A stretch of DNA of 64,000 nucleotides. It comes from Mesorhizobium wenxiniae. Its GTDB lineage: Bacteria; Pseudomonadota; Alphaproteobacteria; Rhizobiales; Rhizobiaceae. Below the pieces are notes generated by a model that worked only from the letters and a program-made list of their open reading frames with translations, ran no database searches and was not told the DNA's origin. The translations under genes and the position numbers were made by a program. Of this stretch, positions 7,825 through 15,975 are shown one piece after another. The stretch is from contig NZ_NPKH01000020.1 in assembly GCF_002284535.1 (NCBI RefSeq), forward strand, positions 248,001 through 312,000, in the 5' to 3' direction. The first letter of the stretch is position 1, and each line of letters begins with the position of its first letter.

Positions 7825-8349
7825 TCAGTTGGTCAGCCCTGGCAAGAAGGCCAGCGCCATCAGCAGGGCGACGATCGTATACCAGAGCGCCGTGTGCGTC
7901 GCCTTCATGACCGGCCGCCCCGCTTCGCGCGCCCTGTCTGGATGCAGGGGGTCATATATCACTTCGACTGTCGCTCCGACCGAACCGGTGGTGTCGTTGA
8001 CCGGCAGGTTCGATTCAAAGCGACGGATCTTTCCGAAATGATCGGCGAACTCGATGGTCGGAGTGCTGGGTGACTCGTCCGACATGTCGATTTTCACCAC
8101 CTTGCCCGTCGCATGGGCGCGGCGGCGGCGCAGCACGAGATCGCCATAGGTGTGGGGGGCGACCAGAACCAGCATAAAGACGCTGCACAGGAAGCACCAG
8201 ATCTGTATGTCCGTGGGGAAATAGCCGAAGGCTTCGGCGATCGCCCGAAACGGCGACAGCGCGTGGTGGAAGGCCTGAAAAACGCTCCCCCAGAAGCTGT
8301 TCCAGCTTTGCTCCATAAATGCTCCGACAGGCGAAACTAAGCCAATCAT
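7825..8349 (-). CDS. DUF3592-type membrane protein
   Basis: A 174-residue protein, or 163 residues if the internal ATG at about 8316 is used. There are two predicted membrane segments: IQIWCFLCSVFMLVLVAP (about 49-66) and WYTIVALLMALAFLPGL near the C-terminus. Between them lies a soluble part with GKVVKI, TPTIEFAD and GATVEVIYDPLHPDRA, the pattern of DUF3592 proteins. Function unknown. It is on the same strand as the Rrf2-AhpD-DoxX operon, about 70 bp after DoxX. Confidence 0.7.
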   Translation of the reverse strand: MIGLVSPVGAFMEQSWNSFWGSVFQAFHHALSPFRAIAEAFGYFPTDIQIWCFLCSVFMLVLVAPHTYGDLVLRRRRAHATGKVVKIDMSDESPSTPTIEFADHFGKIRRFESNLPVNDTTGSVGATVEVIYDPLHPDRAREAGRPVMKATHTALWYTIVALLMALAFLPGLTN

Positions 8350-8418
8350 AGAGGGGAATCGCGACAGAGCGATTAATGCGCCGCCGGCAATTCATCCGAA
8401 ATCAGCTGAACCATCGCC

Positions 8419-8793
8419 TCAAACCGCCTGCGCCAGCGCCAGGAACCCGCCGGTCAGCGCGACATTGGCGACGAAGCCGTTGATGCGGACTGCGCGTTCC
8501 TGCCCTTGATGGTCCCAGAAATTGTGAAACATCGGCGTCGCGACAAGCAGGAACAGGATCAGGCATGCGGCCGCCAAGGCGGTCCAGATGCCTACGATCA
8601 CCAGACCTCCGGAAACGATCTGCAGAACGATCCCCAGCCACAGCATCAGCCGCGCCTGCGGCACGCCGCGCGTCGTCATCAGCTGGGTCAGGAAGCCTGC
8701 ATTCTGGATGTTGCGCAGGCCAGCAAAGACAAAGGCGCCGCCAAGCAGCAGGCGTGCGGCAACCAGAATCTCATTCTCAAAATTCGACAACAT
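8419..8793 (-). CDS. DoxX family membrane protein
   Basis: A 124-residue protein from the ATG at 8793; the upstream TTG at 8811 is a poorer start. It has four hydrophobic segments and the usual DoxX N-terminal pattern ARLLLGGAFVFAGLRNI. DoxX proteins are inner-membrane proteins often linked to redox or thiol stress. It follows the carboxymuconolactone-decarboxylase-like gene by about 60 bp and the Rrf2 gene, and probably shares their transcript. Confidence 0.85.
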   Translation of the reverse strand: MLSNFENEILVAARLLLGGAFVFAGLRNIQNAGFLTQLMTTRGVPQARLMLWLGIVLQIVSGGLVIVGIWTALAAACLILFLLVATPMFHNFWDHQGQERAVRINGFVANVALTGGFLALAQAV

Positions 8794-8852
8794 GGTCTGA
8801 TCCCAAAGCAAAGAGACGCGCGGCGTAAAGGCCGCGCGTCAGGTCCGTCCGC

Positions 8853-9311
8853 TCAAGCGGCCTTGGCTGCCGCTACCGGATGAATGGCGTGAAAGGAGAC
8901 GCAGAGTCGGTTCCAGATGTTGATCATGCCGATCGCCACCGTCAGCTTGGCCAGTTCCTCTTCCAAAAAGTGTTCAAGCGTTTTTGCGTAGAGATCGTCC
9001 GACACGCCGCTGTCGGCGATCTTCGTCACCGCGTCGGTCCAGGCGAAGGCAGCGCGTTCGCGCTCGGAAAACAGCGGCGATTCCTTCCAGGCGGAGACGA
9101 GATATAGCCGCTGTTCGGTCTCGCCGTCATGGCGTGCCTCGCGGCTGTGCATCTCGACGCAGTACGAACAGCCATTGATCTGCGACGCCCGCAGCTTGAT
9201 CAGATGCAGCAGGCTTGCCTCCAGCCCGCATTCGTCGACTGCCTTGTTGAGCGCCGATACCGCTTTCATGATTTCCGGCGCCGCGCCGAAGAATTGCAGC
9301 CTCTGTTTCAT
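8853..9311 (-). CDS. AhpD-like / carboxymuconolactone decarboxylase family protein
   Basis: A 152-residue all-alpha protein. The redox motif is GCSYCVEMH with C48, C51 and H55, which matches the AhpD-type catalytic pattern. AhpD-like proteins reduce peroxide or thiol substrates. The true carboxymuconolactone decarboxylases of the aromatic pathway lack this CxxC motif, so an antioxidant role fits better. It is 12 bp downstream of the Rrf2 gene and upstream of DoxX, which suggests a small stress operon controlled by the Rrf2 protein. Confidence 0.88.
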   Translation of the reverse strand: MKQRLQFFGAAPEIMKAVSALNKAVDECGLEASLLHLIKLRASQINGCSYCVEMHSREARHDGETEQRLYLVSAWKESPLFSERERAAFAWTDAVTKIADSGVSDDLYAKTLEHFLEEELAKLTVAIGMINIWNRLCVSFHAIHPVAAAKAA

Positions 9312-9323
9312 CGTCTTTGCCTT

Positions 9324-9842
9324 TCATGCTTGCTTGGTTGAACTGGATTTCTGCGGTCGCTGATGGCGCTCGACGAAGGCGCAGTTCGCGGCGACTGAAC
9401 GAGGATCGGCATCGCTCATGTATTCCGCCACGATGTCGGACAACCGGGCCTCGGCAAGAGCGGCGCGATAGGCGCGCTCGGCCTTCAGCATCGCGACGCT
9501 GATGCCGCAGGGTTTGACATAGGCCGAGGCATCGAGCCTGGCCGGCCCGCGCTGCCGGATTTCGCCGCAACGAAAGGCCGGTTCGCGTCCTTCCACGGCG
9601 AGCACGATGTCGAGCAGCGTTATGCGCTCGGCCGGCCGCGCCAGCCGGTAACCGCCCGATGGACCCGGCACCGATTCCAGGATGCCCGACGCCGTCAGCG
9701 CGTTGAGATGCTTGAGGAGATAGCTCGGCGACAGGCCGAACGCTTCCGCCATGGCAGCACCCGGCATCGTCGCTGCGCCTTCCATTCCGGCAAGCATCGC
9801 GGCGCAGTGGATGGCCGCTTCGACGCCCTCGCCCAGCTTCAT
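9324..9842 (-). CDS. Rrf2-family transcriptional regulator
   Basis: A 172-residue winged-helix protein from the ATG at 9842, with GGAGA about 9 nt upstream. It starts MKLGEGVEAAIHCAAMLAG, followed by the recognition helix region LSPSYLLKHLNAL and the wing GPSGGYRLARP. Cys residues occur at FRCGEI and KPCGIS, with another near the C-terminus (ANCAFV). The classical three-Cys cluster of IscR or NsrR is only partly present, so Fe-S binding is uncertain. It is the first gene of the Rrf2-AhpD-DoxX operon and probably autoregulates through the palindrome just upstream. Confidence 0.9.
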   Translation of the reverse strand: MKLGEGVEAAIHCAAMLAGMEGAATMPGAAMAEAFGLSPSYLLKHLNALTASGILESVPGPSGGYRLARPAERITLLDIVLAVEGREPAFRCGEIRQRGPARLDASAYVKPCGISVAMLKAERAYRAALAEARLSDIVAEYMSDADPRSVAANCAFVERHQRPQKSSSTKQA

Positions 9843-9871
9843 CGTGCTGATCTCCAATTCATGGATATATC

Positions 9872-9884
9872 TTATCGTTGATAA
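9872..9884. promoter_or_regulatory. Palindrome upstream of the Rrf2 gene, probable operator
   Basis: TTATCGTTGATAA is a perfect inverted repeat (TTATC/GATAA) with a 3-nt spacer, 30 bp upstream of the Rrf2 start in an AT-rich patch. Rrf2 proteins bind AT-rich palindromes over their own promoters, so autoregulation is likely. Confidence 0.5.
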
Positions 9885-10014
9885 ATTTTATCCGCAATAG
9901 AAAAGTGAGAAATCGCCCATTTCAAAAATGAGATGTGCATGAGGTTTGCGGAAAGTCGGAGAGCTTTGGGCGCGCTCTTTTTTAAAGGTGGCACCGCTCA
10001 TCCTGCGGACGCAA

Positions 10015-10250
10015 GTTTGCGGAACTTGGGTTCCTCGCCCCCGCGGAGCGGGGTGGCCCGGCGAAGCCGGGACGGAGAGGGGGGCGACAGTCGCGAAGCC
10101 AGAACCGGTGAAGGATGGGGCGCGAGCATATGGGGCAGGCCATCAGGAGCCTTGAACAGTTCCCGCCCGCCGCAAGACCCTCCCCGTCCCGGCTTCGCCG
10201 GGCCACCTCTCCCCACTTCGTGGGGCGAGGAACCCAAGTTCTGCGGAGGC
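10015..10250. repeat. Inverted repeat pair with GTGGCCCGGCGAAGCCGGG cores
   Basis: Arm 1 (about 10018-10082) and arm 2 (about 10182-10240) are reverse complements. They share GAACTTGGGTTCCTCGCCC at the outside and GTGGCCCGGCGAAGCCGGGA inside, with about 100 bp between. The gap 9843-10372 has no convincing gene; frames through it are repeat translations. The inner hairpin resembles the unit around the DUF559 gene. The pair lies downstream of preA and may end or stabilise that transcript. Confidence 0.75.
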
Positions 10251-10372
10251 AGCCGCACTTGGCGCTTAGCGTTTCCTCTGAGGGGCAGCGCCAACCTCAA
10301 CGGTTGCACGCTCGCGCGCCGAACAAATCTCCTCTTGCCCCAGCGCGAGACAGACCGCTCACCCGTCCGCCC

Positions 10373-11692
10373 CTATTCCGCCGCCACCTTGGCCATCGGG
10401 TTGTTCGGGTGCGTCGTCCAGTTGGCATAGATCGGCGACACCGGTCTGCCGGTGCGCTGGTCGATCACGCCAGCCGCCAGCGGTTCCATGGTGATGCAGT
10501 TCTCGACCGGGCAGACATTGACGCAAAGATTGCAGCCGACGCATTCGGCCTCGATCACCTCGAAATGCCTGACGCCGTCGACGATTGCGGTGATTGCCTG
10601 GTGCGCAGTGTCCTCACAGGCGATGTGGCAGCGGCCGCATTTGATGCAGGCCTCCTGGTCGATATGTGCCTTGGCGATGTAGTTGAGGTTGAGATACTGC
10701 CAGTCGGTGACGTTGGGCGTGGCGCGGCCGACGATGTCGTCGAGCGAGGCATGGCCTTTCTCGTCCATCCAGTTTTCCAGGCCGGCGATCATCTCCTGGA
10801 CGATCTTGAAGCCATAGGTCATCGCCGCCGTGCACACCTGAACATTGCCAGCGCCGAGCGCCATGAATTCGGCGGCGTCGCGCCACGTGGTGATGCCGCC
10901 GATGCCGGAGATCGGCAGCCCATGCGTTTCGGGATCGCGCGCGATTTCGGCCACCATGTTCATGGCGATCGGCTTCACCGCCGGGCCGCAATAGCCGCCA
11001 TGCGAACCCTTGCCGTCGATCGTCGGCTCCGGTGCGAAACTATCGAGATTGACGCCGGTGATCGAATTGATGGTGTTGATCAGCGACACCGCGTCGGTGC
11101 CGCCGGCAAGGGCGGCCCGCGCCGGCTTGCGTATGTCGGTGATGTTGGGCGTCAGCTTGGTGATCACAGGCATGCGGGTGTTGGCCTTGCACCAGCGCAC
11201 CACCATTTCGATGTATTCCGGCACTTGGCCGACCGCCGAGCCCATGCCGCGTTCCGACATGCCGTGCGGGCAGCCGAAATTGAGCTCGATGCCGTCGGCC
11301 CCGGTCTCCTCGACCACCGGCAGGATCGCCTTCCACGCGTGCTCCTCGCAAGGCACCATCAGCGAGACGACGATGGCGCGGTCGGGCCAGTCCATCTTGA
11401 CCTGCTTGATCTCGCGCAGATTGACCTGCAGGTCGCGGTCGGTGATCAGCTCGATGTTGTTCAAGCCGAGCAGGCGGCGATCGGCGCCCCAGATCGCGCC
11501 GTAACGCGGACCGTTGACGTTGACCACCGGCGGGCCCTCTTCGCCGAGCGTCTTCCAGACAACGCCGCCCCAGCCCGCCTTGAAGGCGCGGATGACGTTG
11601 TAGGCCTTGTCGGTCGGCGGCGCCGAAGCCAGCCAGAACGGATTCGGCGATTTGATGCCGACGAAGTTGTTGCTTATGTCTGCCATGCTCAT
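10373..11692 (-). CDS. preA: NAD-dependent dihydropyrimidine dehydrogenase, catalytic subunit PreA
   Basis: A 439-residue subunit that reduces uracil or thymine to the 5,6-dihydro form. The N-terminal 320 residues are an FMN-binding TIM barrel with ELNFGCPHG, ITKLTPNITD and SGIGGITTWRDA. The C-terminal part holds two 4Fe-4S motifs, CIKCGRCHIAC and CVGCNLCVNVCP, as in eukaryotic DPD and E. coli PreA. The start overlaps the preT stop by 4 bp (ATGA), so the two subunits are translationally coupled. It supplies the first step for the dihydropyrimidinase operon at 1739-6765. Confidence 0.95.
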   Translation of the reverse strand: MSMADISNNFVGIKSPNPFWLASAPPTDKAYNVIRAFKAGWGGVVWKTLGEEGPPVVNVNGPRYGAIWGADRRLLGLNNIELITDRDLQVNLREIKQVKMDWPDRAIVVSLMVPCEEHAWKAILPVVEETGADGIELNFGCPHGMSERGMGSAVGQVPEYIEMVVRWCKANTRMPVITKLTPNITDIRKPARAALAGGTDAVSLINTINSITGVNLDSFAPEPTIDGKGSHGGYCGPAVKPIAMNMVAEIARDPETHGLPISGIGGITTWRDAAEFMALGAGNVQVCTAAMTYGFKIVQEMIAGLENWMDEKGHASLDDIVGRATPNVTDWQYLNLNYIAKAHIDQEACIKCGRCHIACEDTAHQAITAIVDGVRHFEVIEAECVGCNLCVNVCPVENCITMEPLAAGVIDQRTGRPVSPIYANWTTHPNNPMAKVAAE

Positions 11693-13053
11693 GCCCTCCC
11701 GTTCGAGGTCAGTGCCCGGTGAATCGATTCGGCCGCGTCGCGGCCTTGCGCCACGGCCGAGACGGTGAGGTCGTCGCCGCCAAAGATACAGTCGCCGCCG
11801 GCCCAGACGTTGGCCAGCGAGGTGCGGCCTTCGGCATCGACCTTGATGCGGCCGGCTTCCAAAGCAAGCAAGGCCCCGCTGCCGTTGAGCGCAGCCGGGA
11901 CAAAACTCTGGCCGATCGCCTTGAACACCTGGTCGGCGGTGAGCGTCAGCCGCTCGCCGGTGCCGACGAGTTTGTCGCCATCCATCGCCGTATACTCAAG
12001 CTCGATGCCCGACACCTTGCCGCCTTCGGCAATGACCCGCTTCGGCTGCAGCCAGTGACGGATGATGACGCCGTTGGCGGCGGCCAGATCCTGCTCGAAT
12101 TCGGAAGCGTTCATGTGCTCCTGCCCGCGCCGGTAGCAGATCGTCACCTCTTCGGCGCCGAGCAGCTTCGATTGCACCGCCGCGTCGATCGCCGTCATGC
12201 CGCCGCCGATGACGACGACCCGCCGGCCGACCGGCAGGCTGGCAAGATCGCTCGCCTGGCGAAGCTCCGCGATGAACTCCACCGCATTGGTGACGCCTTG
12301 CGCGTCCTCGCCGTCGGCGCGCAGCGCATTGACGCCGCCAAGCCCCATGCCGAGGAACACCGCGTCGTAGTTCCTGGTCAGGTCCGACAGCTGGTAGTCG
12401 CGGCCGAGCGCCTTGCCGTTCTGGATGTCGATGCCGCCGATCGACGTGACATAGTCGACCTCGGCCTGGGCGAAATTGTCGATGCTCTTGTAGGCGGCGA
12501 TGCCGTATTCATTGAGGCCGCCGGCTTTCGGACGGGCTTCCAGGATGGTCACGTCGTGACCGTGGCGGGCGAGCCGATGAGCGGCGGCAAGCCCGGCCGG
12601 TCCGGCGCCGACGACGGCGACCGTCTTGCCGGTCGGGGCGGCGCGCGGGTAAAACTGCTTATTCTCAGCCATGGCGACATCGGTGGCGTAGCGCTGCAGG
12701 CGGCCGATCTGCACCGGCTTGCCTTCGGCCACTTCGCGCACGCAGACCTCTTCGCACAGCGTTTCGGTCGGGCAAACGCGGGCGCACATGCCGCCCAAAA
12801 TATTCTGGTCGAAAATCGTCTTGGCCGAGCCGATCGGATTGCCTGTCGAGATCTGGCGGATGAACAGCGGGATGTCGATCGAGGTCGGGCATGCGTTCAT
12901 GCAGGGTGCGTCGTAGCAAAAATAACACCGATCGGACTCGACCAGCGCCTCGTGATCATCGAGCGGCGGATGCAGGTCGGAAAAATTATCGGCATATTGC
13001 TCGGGCGAAAGCCGGCCGCCGGCAATGCCCTGCTTGAAATGACCAGTCGCCAT
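11689..13053 (-). CDS. preT: NAD-dependent dihydropyrimidine dehydrogenase, electron-transfer subunit PreT
   Basis: A 454-residue flavoprotein. Its N-terminal domain has the Cys-rich Fe-S patches DRCYFCYDAPCMNACP and CARVCPTETLCEEVC, as in the glutamate synthase small-subunit family. A dinucleotide fold follows with VAVVGAGPAGLAAA (FAD), a second one with VVVIGGGMTAIDAA (NAD), and the late motif VWAGGD. It passes electrons from NAD(P)H to PreA. The gene starts the operon; a RutR-type box lies about 50 bp upstream. Confidence 0.94.
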   Translation of the reverse strand: MATGHFKQGIAGGRLSPEQYADNFSDLHPPLDDHEALVESDRCYFCYDAPCMNACPTSIDIPLFIRQISTGNPIGSAKTIFDQNILGGMCARVCPTETLCEEVCVREVAEGKPVQIGRLQRYATDVAMAENKQFYPRAAPTGKTVAVVGAGPAGLAAAHRLARHGHDVTILEARPKAGGLNEYGIAAYKSIDNFAQAEVDYVTSIGGIDIQNGKALGRDYQLSDLTRNYDAVFLGMGLGGVNALRADGEDAQGVTNAVEFIAELRQASDLASLPVGRRVVVIGGGMTAIDAAVQSKLLGAEEVTICYRRGQEHMNASEFEQDLAAANGVIIRHWLQPKRVIAEGGKVSGIELEYTAMDGDKLVGTGERLTLTADQVFKAIGQSFVPAALNGSGALLALEAGRIKVDAEGRTSLANVWAGGDCIFGGDDLTVSAVAQGRDAAESIHRALTSNGRA

Positions 13054-13101
13054 TCCGCTTCCCCATTCTTGTGGTTTGGGAAGGCTAGCACGTTTTGTTT
13101 T

Positions 13102-13117
13102 TTTATCAATTGGTCAA
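13102..13117. promoter_or_regulatory. Second RutR-like box, upstream of preT
   Basis: On the minus strand this reads TTGACCAATTGATAAA. It agrees with the E. coli RutR consensus TTGACCA-NN-TGGTCAA at 12 of the 14 defined positions. It is 49 bp upstream of the preT start. Together with the box at 6859-6876 it suggests one regulon for both pyrimidine operons. Confidence 0.6.
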
Positions 13118-13297
13118 TTTTCGACGCAAGCCGCTGAAAGGGCTGAATAAAACATGATACAATCCCTCATGTTTGAGCGTTACTGTCGTGTCGTCGACCG
13201 CTTCGATGGAGGCGGCGCGCTGCATCGCCTCGTAGGTCGCAACAACCTGTTCGAACCGCTCGCGTGGTGATAGGCGTTGAGCATTTAGAACACACAA
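13106..13297 (-). pseudogene. Short ORF or gene relic upstream of preT
   Basis: A frame reading SPRERFEQVVATYEAMQRAA and then SIEAVDDTTVTLKHEGLYHV looks protein-like, but it has no good start; a TTG at 13297 is possible. Its 3' end overlaps the RutR-like box, so it occupies the promoter region of preT. No family recognised. It may be the 3' remnant of a gene broken by the insertion of the low-GC gene at 13264. Confidence 0.35.
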
Positions 13298-13731
13298 AGG
13301 TCGCGTTGAAGGGTGGCGAAATGGGGGAACCAATCTTAGAAACGGCAGTCAAATGGGCGCCCGTAGCCGAGCTTCCTCCGGTCGCCTGCCAAACATGGCG
13401 GCTGCGCACCGATGACGACTTTGAGCTCGAATTAGAGGGTGATTTTTTGGTGGGCACCGCGACGAGGACGCTGGCGCTAAAGTTCTGCGGAGTGTTTGCA
13501 GTGGCCGCTCACGAGGACATGGGCGGCAAGTCGATGACCTCGGCCACACATCTCCCGACAATCGGGACGGGCGCACAAGCTGAGTATATATACCCGCTGA
13601 TGAAGGTCGAGAATTCCCGTTGGCTGGCCTCAATGCCGGTACCAATTAGAGACTTCTCGCACTACCTCGTCGTCAGCCTAACGTGCACGGTAGAGGTGAT
13701 TGCAGAGTGTGCTGTCGCCTCCTGGCGGTAA
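13264..13731 (+). CDS. Hypothetical protein, lower-GC composition
   Basis: A 155-residue frame, or 136 residues if the ATG at 13321 is used. It reads like a folded acidic protein: LRTDDDFELELEGDFLVG, RTLALKFCGVF, and SRWLASMPVPIRDFSHYL. Codon use is clearly less GC-biased than in its neighbours, suggesting recent transfer. No signal peptide and no family recognised. Minus-strand frames over the same bases (13167-13457, 13349-13645) look like shadows. No conserved promoter or partner is visible. Confidence 0.5.
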   Translation: MVIGVEHLEHTKVALKGGEMGEPILETAVKWAPVAELPPVACQTWRLRTDDDFELELEGDFLVGTATRTLALKFCGVFAVAAHEDMGGKSMTSATHLPTIGTGAQAEYIYPLMKVENSRWLASMPVPIRDFSHYLVVSLTCTVEVIAECAVASWR

Positions 13732-14013
13732 GCTAAGCCGCGCACCAAGTCAGTTGCGTCCAGCTTCCATCGGGACCGGGATCGGCCTCCTCCCGATGGC
13801 ATAGCGCGACAAGCTCTGAAGTGAGCGACATCCGGCGCATGGACCAACACCCCTCGTTGACCAAAGGAAAGGCGAAAACCGCGAAGTACGCAAGACTTGA
13901 ACGGCGGTGCCTTGCCTCGGTCGATTCTTGACCCAGGTGTCGGATTCACGTCGCGAAGATCGTCCTAGGATGGATCGCACACGATCAACGACAGAAACGC
14001 AAGGAGCACGACG

Positions 14014-14790
14014 ATGCCAGAAACCCCCATGCCCTTCTTCTGGTACGAGCTAATGACCACCGATCTCGACGCTGCCGAGGCCTTCTACACGAATGTGGTC
14101 GGCTGGAAAGCGCAGGTTTTCGACGGGGCGCCAGGCATGCCTCGTTACATGGTCATGAATGTCGGCGAGCGCGGCGTTGCCGGGCTGATGGCGCAGCCAG
14201 AAGAAGTGCGCAAGACGGGCATGCCGCCGGCCTGGGTCGGCTACATCCATACCAGGGATGTCGACGCTGCGACGAAGTCGTTGAAGGCGGCGGGCGGCAC
14301 TGTTCACCGCGAACCCGACGACATCCCCGGTGTCGGTCGTTTTGCCGTCGTCGCCGATCCGCAAGGCGCGGTGTTCAATTTCCTGCAGCCCGACGGTCCG
14401 GACCTACCTGCCCTGCCGGCCACCACTCCTGGCAGTATCGGCTGGCATGAGCTCTATACATCAGACTGGAAGGCGGCCCTCGATTTCTACTCCGACCAGT
14501 TCGGCTGGGAAACGGGCGATGCCATGGATATGGGGCCGATGGGCATCTACCAGCTCTTTACCGCCGGCGGCGAACCTATTGGCGGCATGATGAACAAGCC
14601 CGAGCAGATCCCCGTGCCGGTCTGGCAGTTCTATTTCAATGTACCTAGCATCGACGCGGCGGCCAAGCGCGTGACCGACAATGGCGGTCAAATCCTGGTG
14701 GGCCCGATGGAGGTTCCGGGTGGAAGCTGGATCGTAATGTGCACGGACCCGCAAGGCGCCCATTTCGCGCTAACGGCGCCGGTGCGGTAA
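14014..14790 (+). CDS. VOC-family (glyoxalase/bleomycin resistance-like) protein with two domains
   Basis: A 258-residue protein with a clear AAGGAG ribosome binding site 8 nt before the ATG. Two vicinal-oxygen-chelate modules are visible. The first (about 7-125) begins FFWYELMTTDLDAAEAFY and ends PQGAVFNFLQP. The second (about 137-257) begins GWHELYTSDWKAALDFY and ends DPQGAHFALTAP. The tandem layout folds as an intramolecular pair, as in predicted lactoylglutathione-lyase-like enzymes. The substrate is unknown. It stands alone, with 282 bp before it holding no recognised gene. Confidence 0.9.
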   Translation: MPETPMPFFWYELMTTDLDAAEAFYTNVVGWKAQVFDGAPGMPRYMVMNVGERGVAGLMAQPEEVRKTGMPPAWVGYIHTRDVDAATKSLKAAGGTVHREPDDIPGVGRFAVVADPQGAVFNFLQPDGPDLPALPATTPGSIGWHELYTSDWKAALDFYSDQFGWETGDAMDMGPMGIYQLFTAGGEPIGGMMNKPEQIPVPVWQFYFNVPSIDAAAKRVTDNGGQILVGPMEVPGGSWIVMCTDPQGAHFALTAPVR

Positions 14791-14811
14791 CAACGTCGGC
14801 AGCAGTGGCCG

Positions 14812-14833
14812 ATCTCCCCCAATTGGGGGAGAT
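14812..14833. repeat. Perfect 22-bp palindrome after the VOC gene
   Basis: ATCTCCCCC and GGGGGAGAT flank AATT, giving a perfect hairpin. It is followed by GTCCGGCAGGACAAGG, a pattern typical of rhizobial intergenic repeats and related to the unit at 43267-43448. It may also act as a bidirectional transcript end between the VOC gene and the convergent gene at 14881. Confidence 0.65.
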
Positions 14834-14880
14834 GTCCGGCAGGACAAGGAGGAGCCCTGTCCTTCCGGCCCCTTCGAGAA

Positions 14881-15387
14881 TTACTCCGGCGTCAGCACTG
14901 CGACCTTGAGGGTTTCTTTTTTCGCGCCGCTGAACTGCACGGTGGCCGGACCGGCGGCCAGCTTGAAGCGCACGCTCTTGCGAATCCCCGGACAGGTCTT
15001 CATACGACTGAAAGCCGCCGACTTCACGGCTCTGCCGTCCTGAACGACATCGACCCAGGCCTCATCAGACAGGCTGATCTGGAGCTCTCCCTCAGGGGGC
15101 ACGGCCACGCTTGCCGTCGCGCCGAATGTACCGGCTGCCGGCGCGCGTTCCGGCGGAACTGTGAAGCTGATCGTGTCGACCGGCGCCAACGCCACATCTG
15201 CAGCCTCGCCGACCGAAAGGTCAGCCCCGGACTGCGCGGCGGGCGCTGCCGCAAACAGGGCCTGCTCGCGCGTCACCGGCCATTTGAAAGCAGCACAGCT
15301 GGCGTCGTCGGCTATGGCGACGCTCGTGCCTGCAAGGATTGCGAATAGGCTGACGACGACTTTTTTCATGGCAAAGGTAACCCGCAT
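14881..15387 (-). CDS. Periplasmic hypothetical protein
   Basis: A 168-residue protein, or 162 if translated from the ATG at 15369. It has a Sec signal peptide, KKVVVSLFAILAGTSVAIA, with cleavage near AIA-DDA. The mature part has two Cys (DASCAAF, KTCPGI), which may pair. It is rich in small beta-strand-like segments (EGELQISLSDEAWVDV, VRFKLAAGPATVQFSG). I do not recognise the family. It stands alone and is convergent with the VOC gene. Confidence 0.6.
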   Translation of the reverse strand: MRVTFAMKKVVVSLFAILAGTSVAIADDASCAAFKWPVTREQALFAAAPAAQSGADLSVGEAADVALAPVDTISFTVPPERAPAAGTFGATASVAVPPEGELQISLSDEAWVDVVQDGRAVKSAAFSRMKTCPGIRKSVRFKLAAGPATVQFSGAKKETLKVAVLTPE

Positions 15388-15552
15388 GGTTTCGAGCTAC
15401 ACATCAATACAACCGCAGAGATATAAACGCAACCATAGAGAGAAAAAATATATGAGGTAAACCGTTTCCAATCACCGATTGTTGATGGCAGGCCATGGCA
15501 AGTGAGTGGTCCATTGCCCTGGCCATAATTTATGGCCGATCCCGAGGGGTGA

Positions 15553-15956
15553 ATGGAGCTTTTGATGAAGGTTTTTGACGGTCTCGCCAGATACCAGCCG
15601 CAGGCTCTGGCGGCATTGCGCATCATGACGGCGCTGCAGTTTATGGAGCACGGCACCCAGAAACTGTTCAATTTCCCGGTCAGCGATCATGCCGGCACCC
15701 TGAGCGGCCTATCGCTCACCGCGGGCGTCCTCGAATTCGTCGGCGGCATCCTGCTGGTTTGGGGCTGTTCACCAAGCCGGTCGCGTTCCTTCTCAGCGGC
15801 CAGATGGCGATCGCCTATTTCATGGCCCATATGCCGCGTGACTTCTTCCCGGTCAACAATGGCGGCGATGCGGCGATCTCCTTCTGCTTCATCTTCCTCT
15901 ATCTTGTGTTCGCCGGTCCCGGCGCCTTGGCGCTGGACAACCGCCGCAGCGCTTGA
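15553..15956 (+). pseudogene. DoxX-family gene broken by a frameshift
   Basis: The first frame encodes MKVFDGLARYQPQALAALRI through EFVGGILLVWG and then becomes nonsense. The second frame continues the family from LFTKPVAFLLSGQMAIAYF to FAGPGALALDNRRSA and stops at 15956. Family members read LLVLGLF at the junction. The bases GGTTTGGGGCTG at about 15756-15767 look one T short of GGTTTTGGGGCTG. This is either a real single-base deletion or a sequencing error in the T run. The intact product would be a DoxX membrane protein of about 133 residues. Confidence 0.8.
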
Positions 15957-15975
15957 GCCGCCACCAGCGGCGCCT

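Noticed and set aside
9933..10430. Plus-strand frames through the preA downstream region
   Set aside because: They translate palindromic repeats and extend antisense into preA; no start signal or domain.
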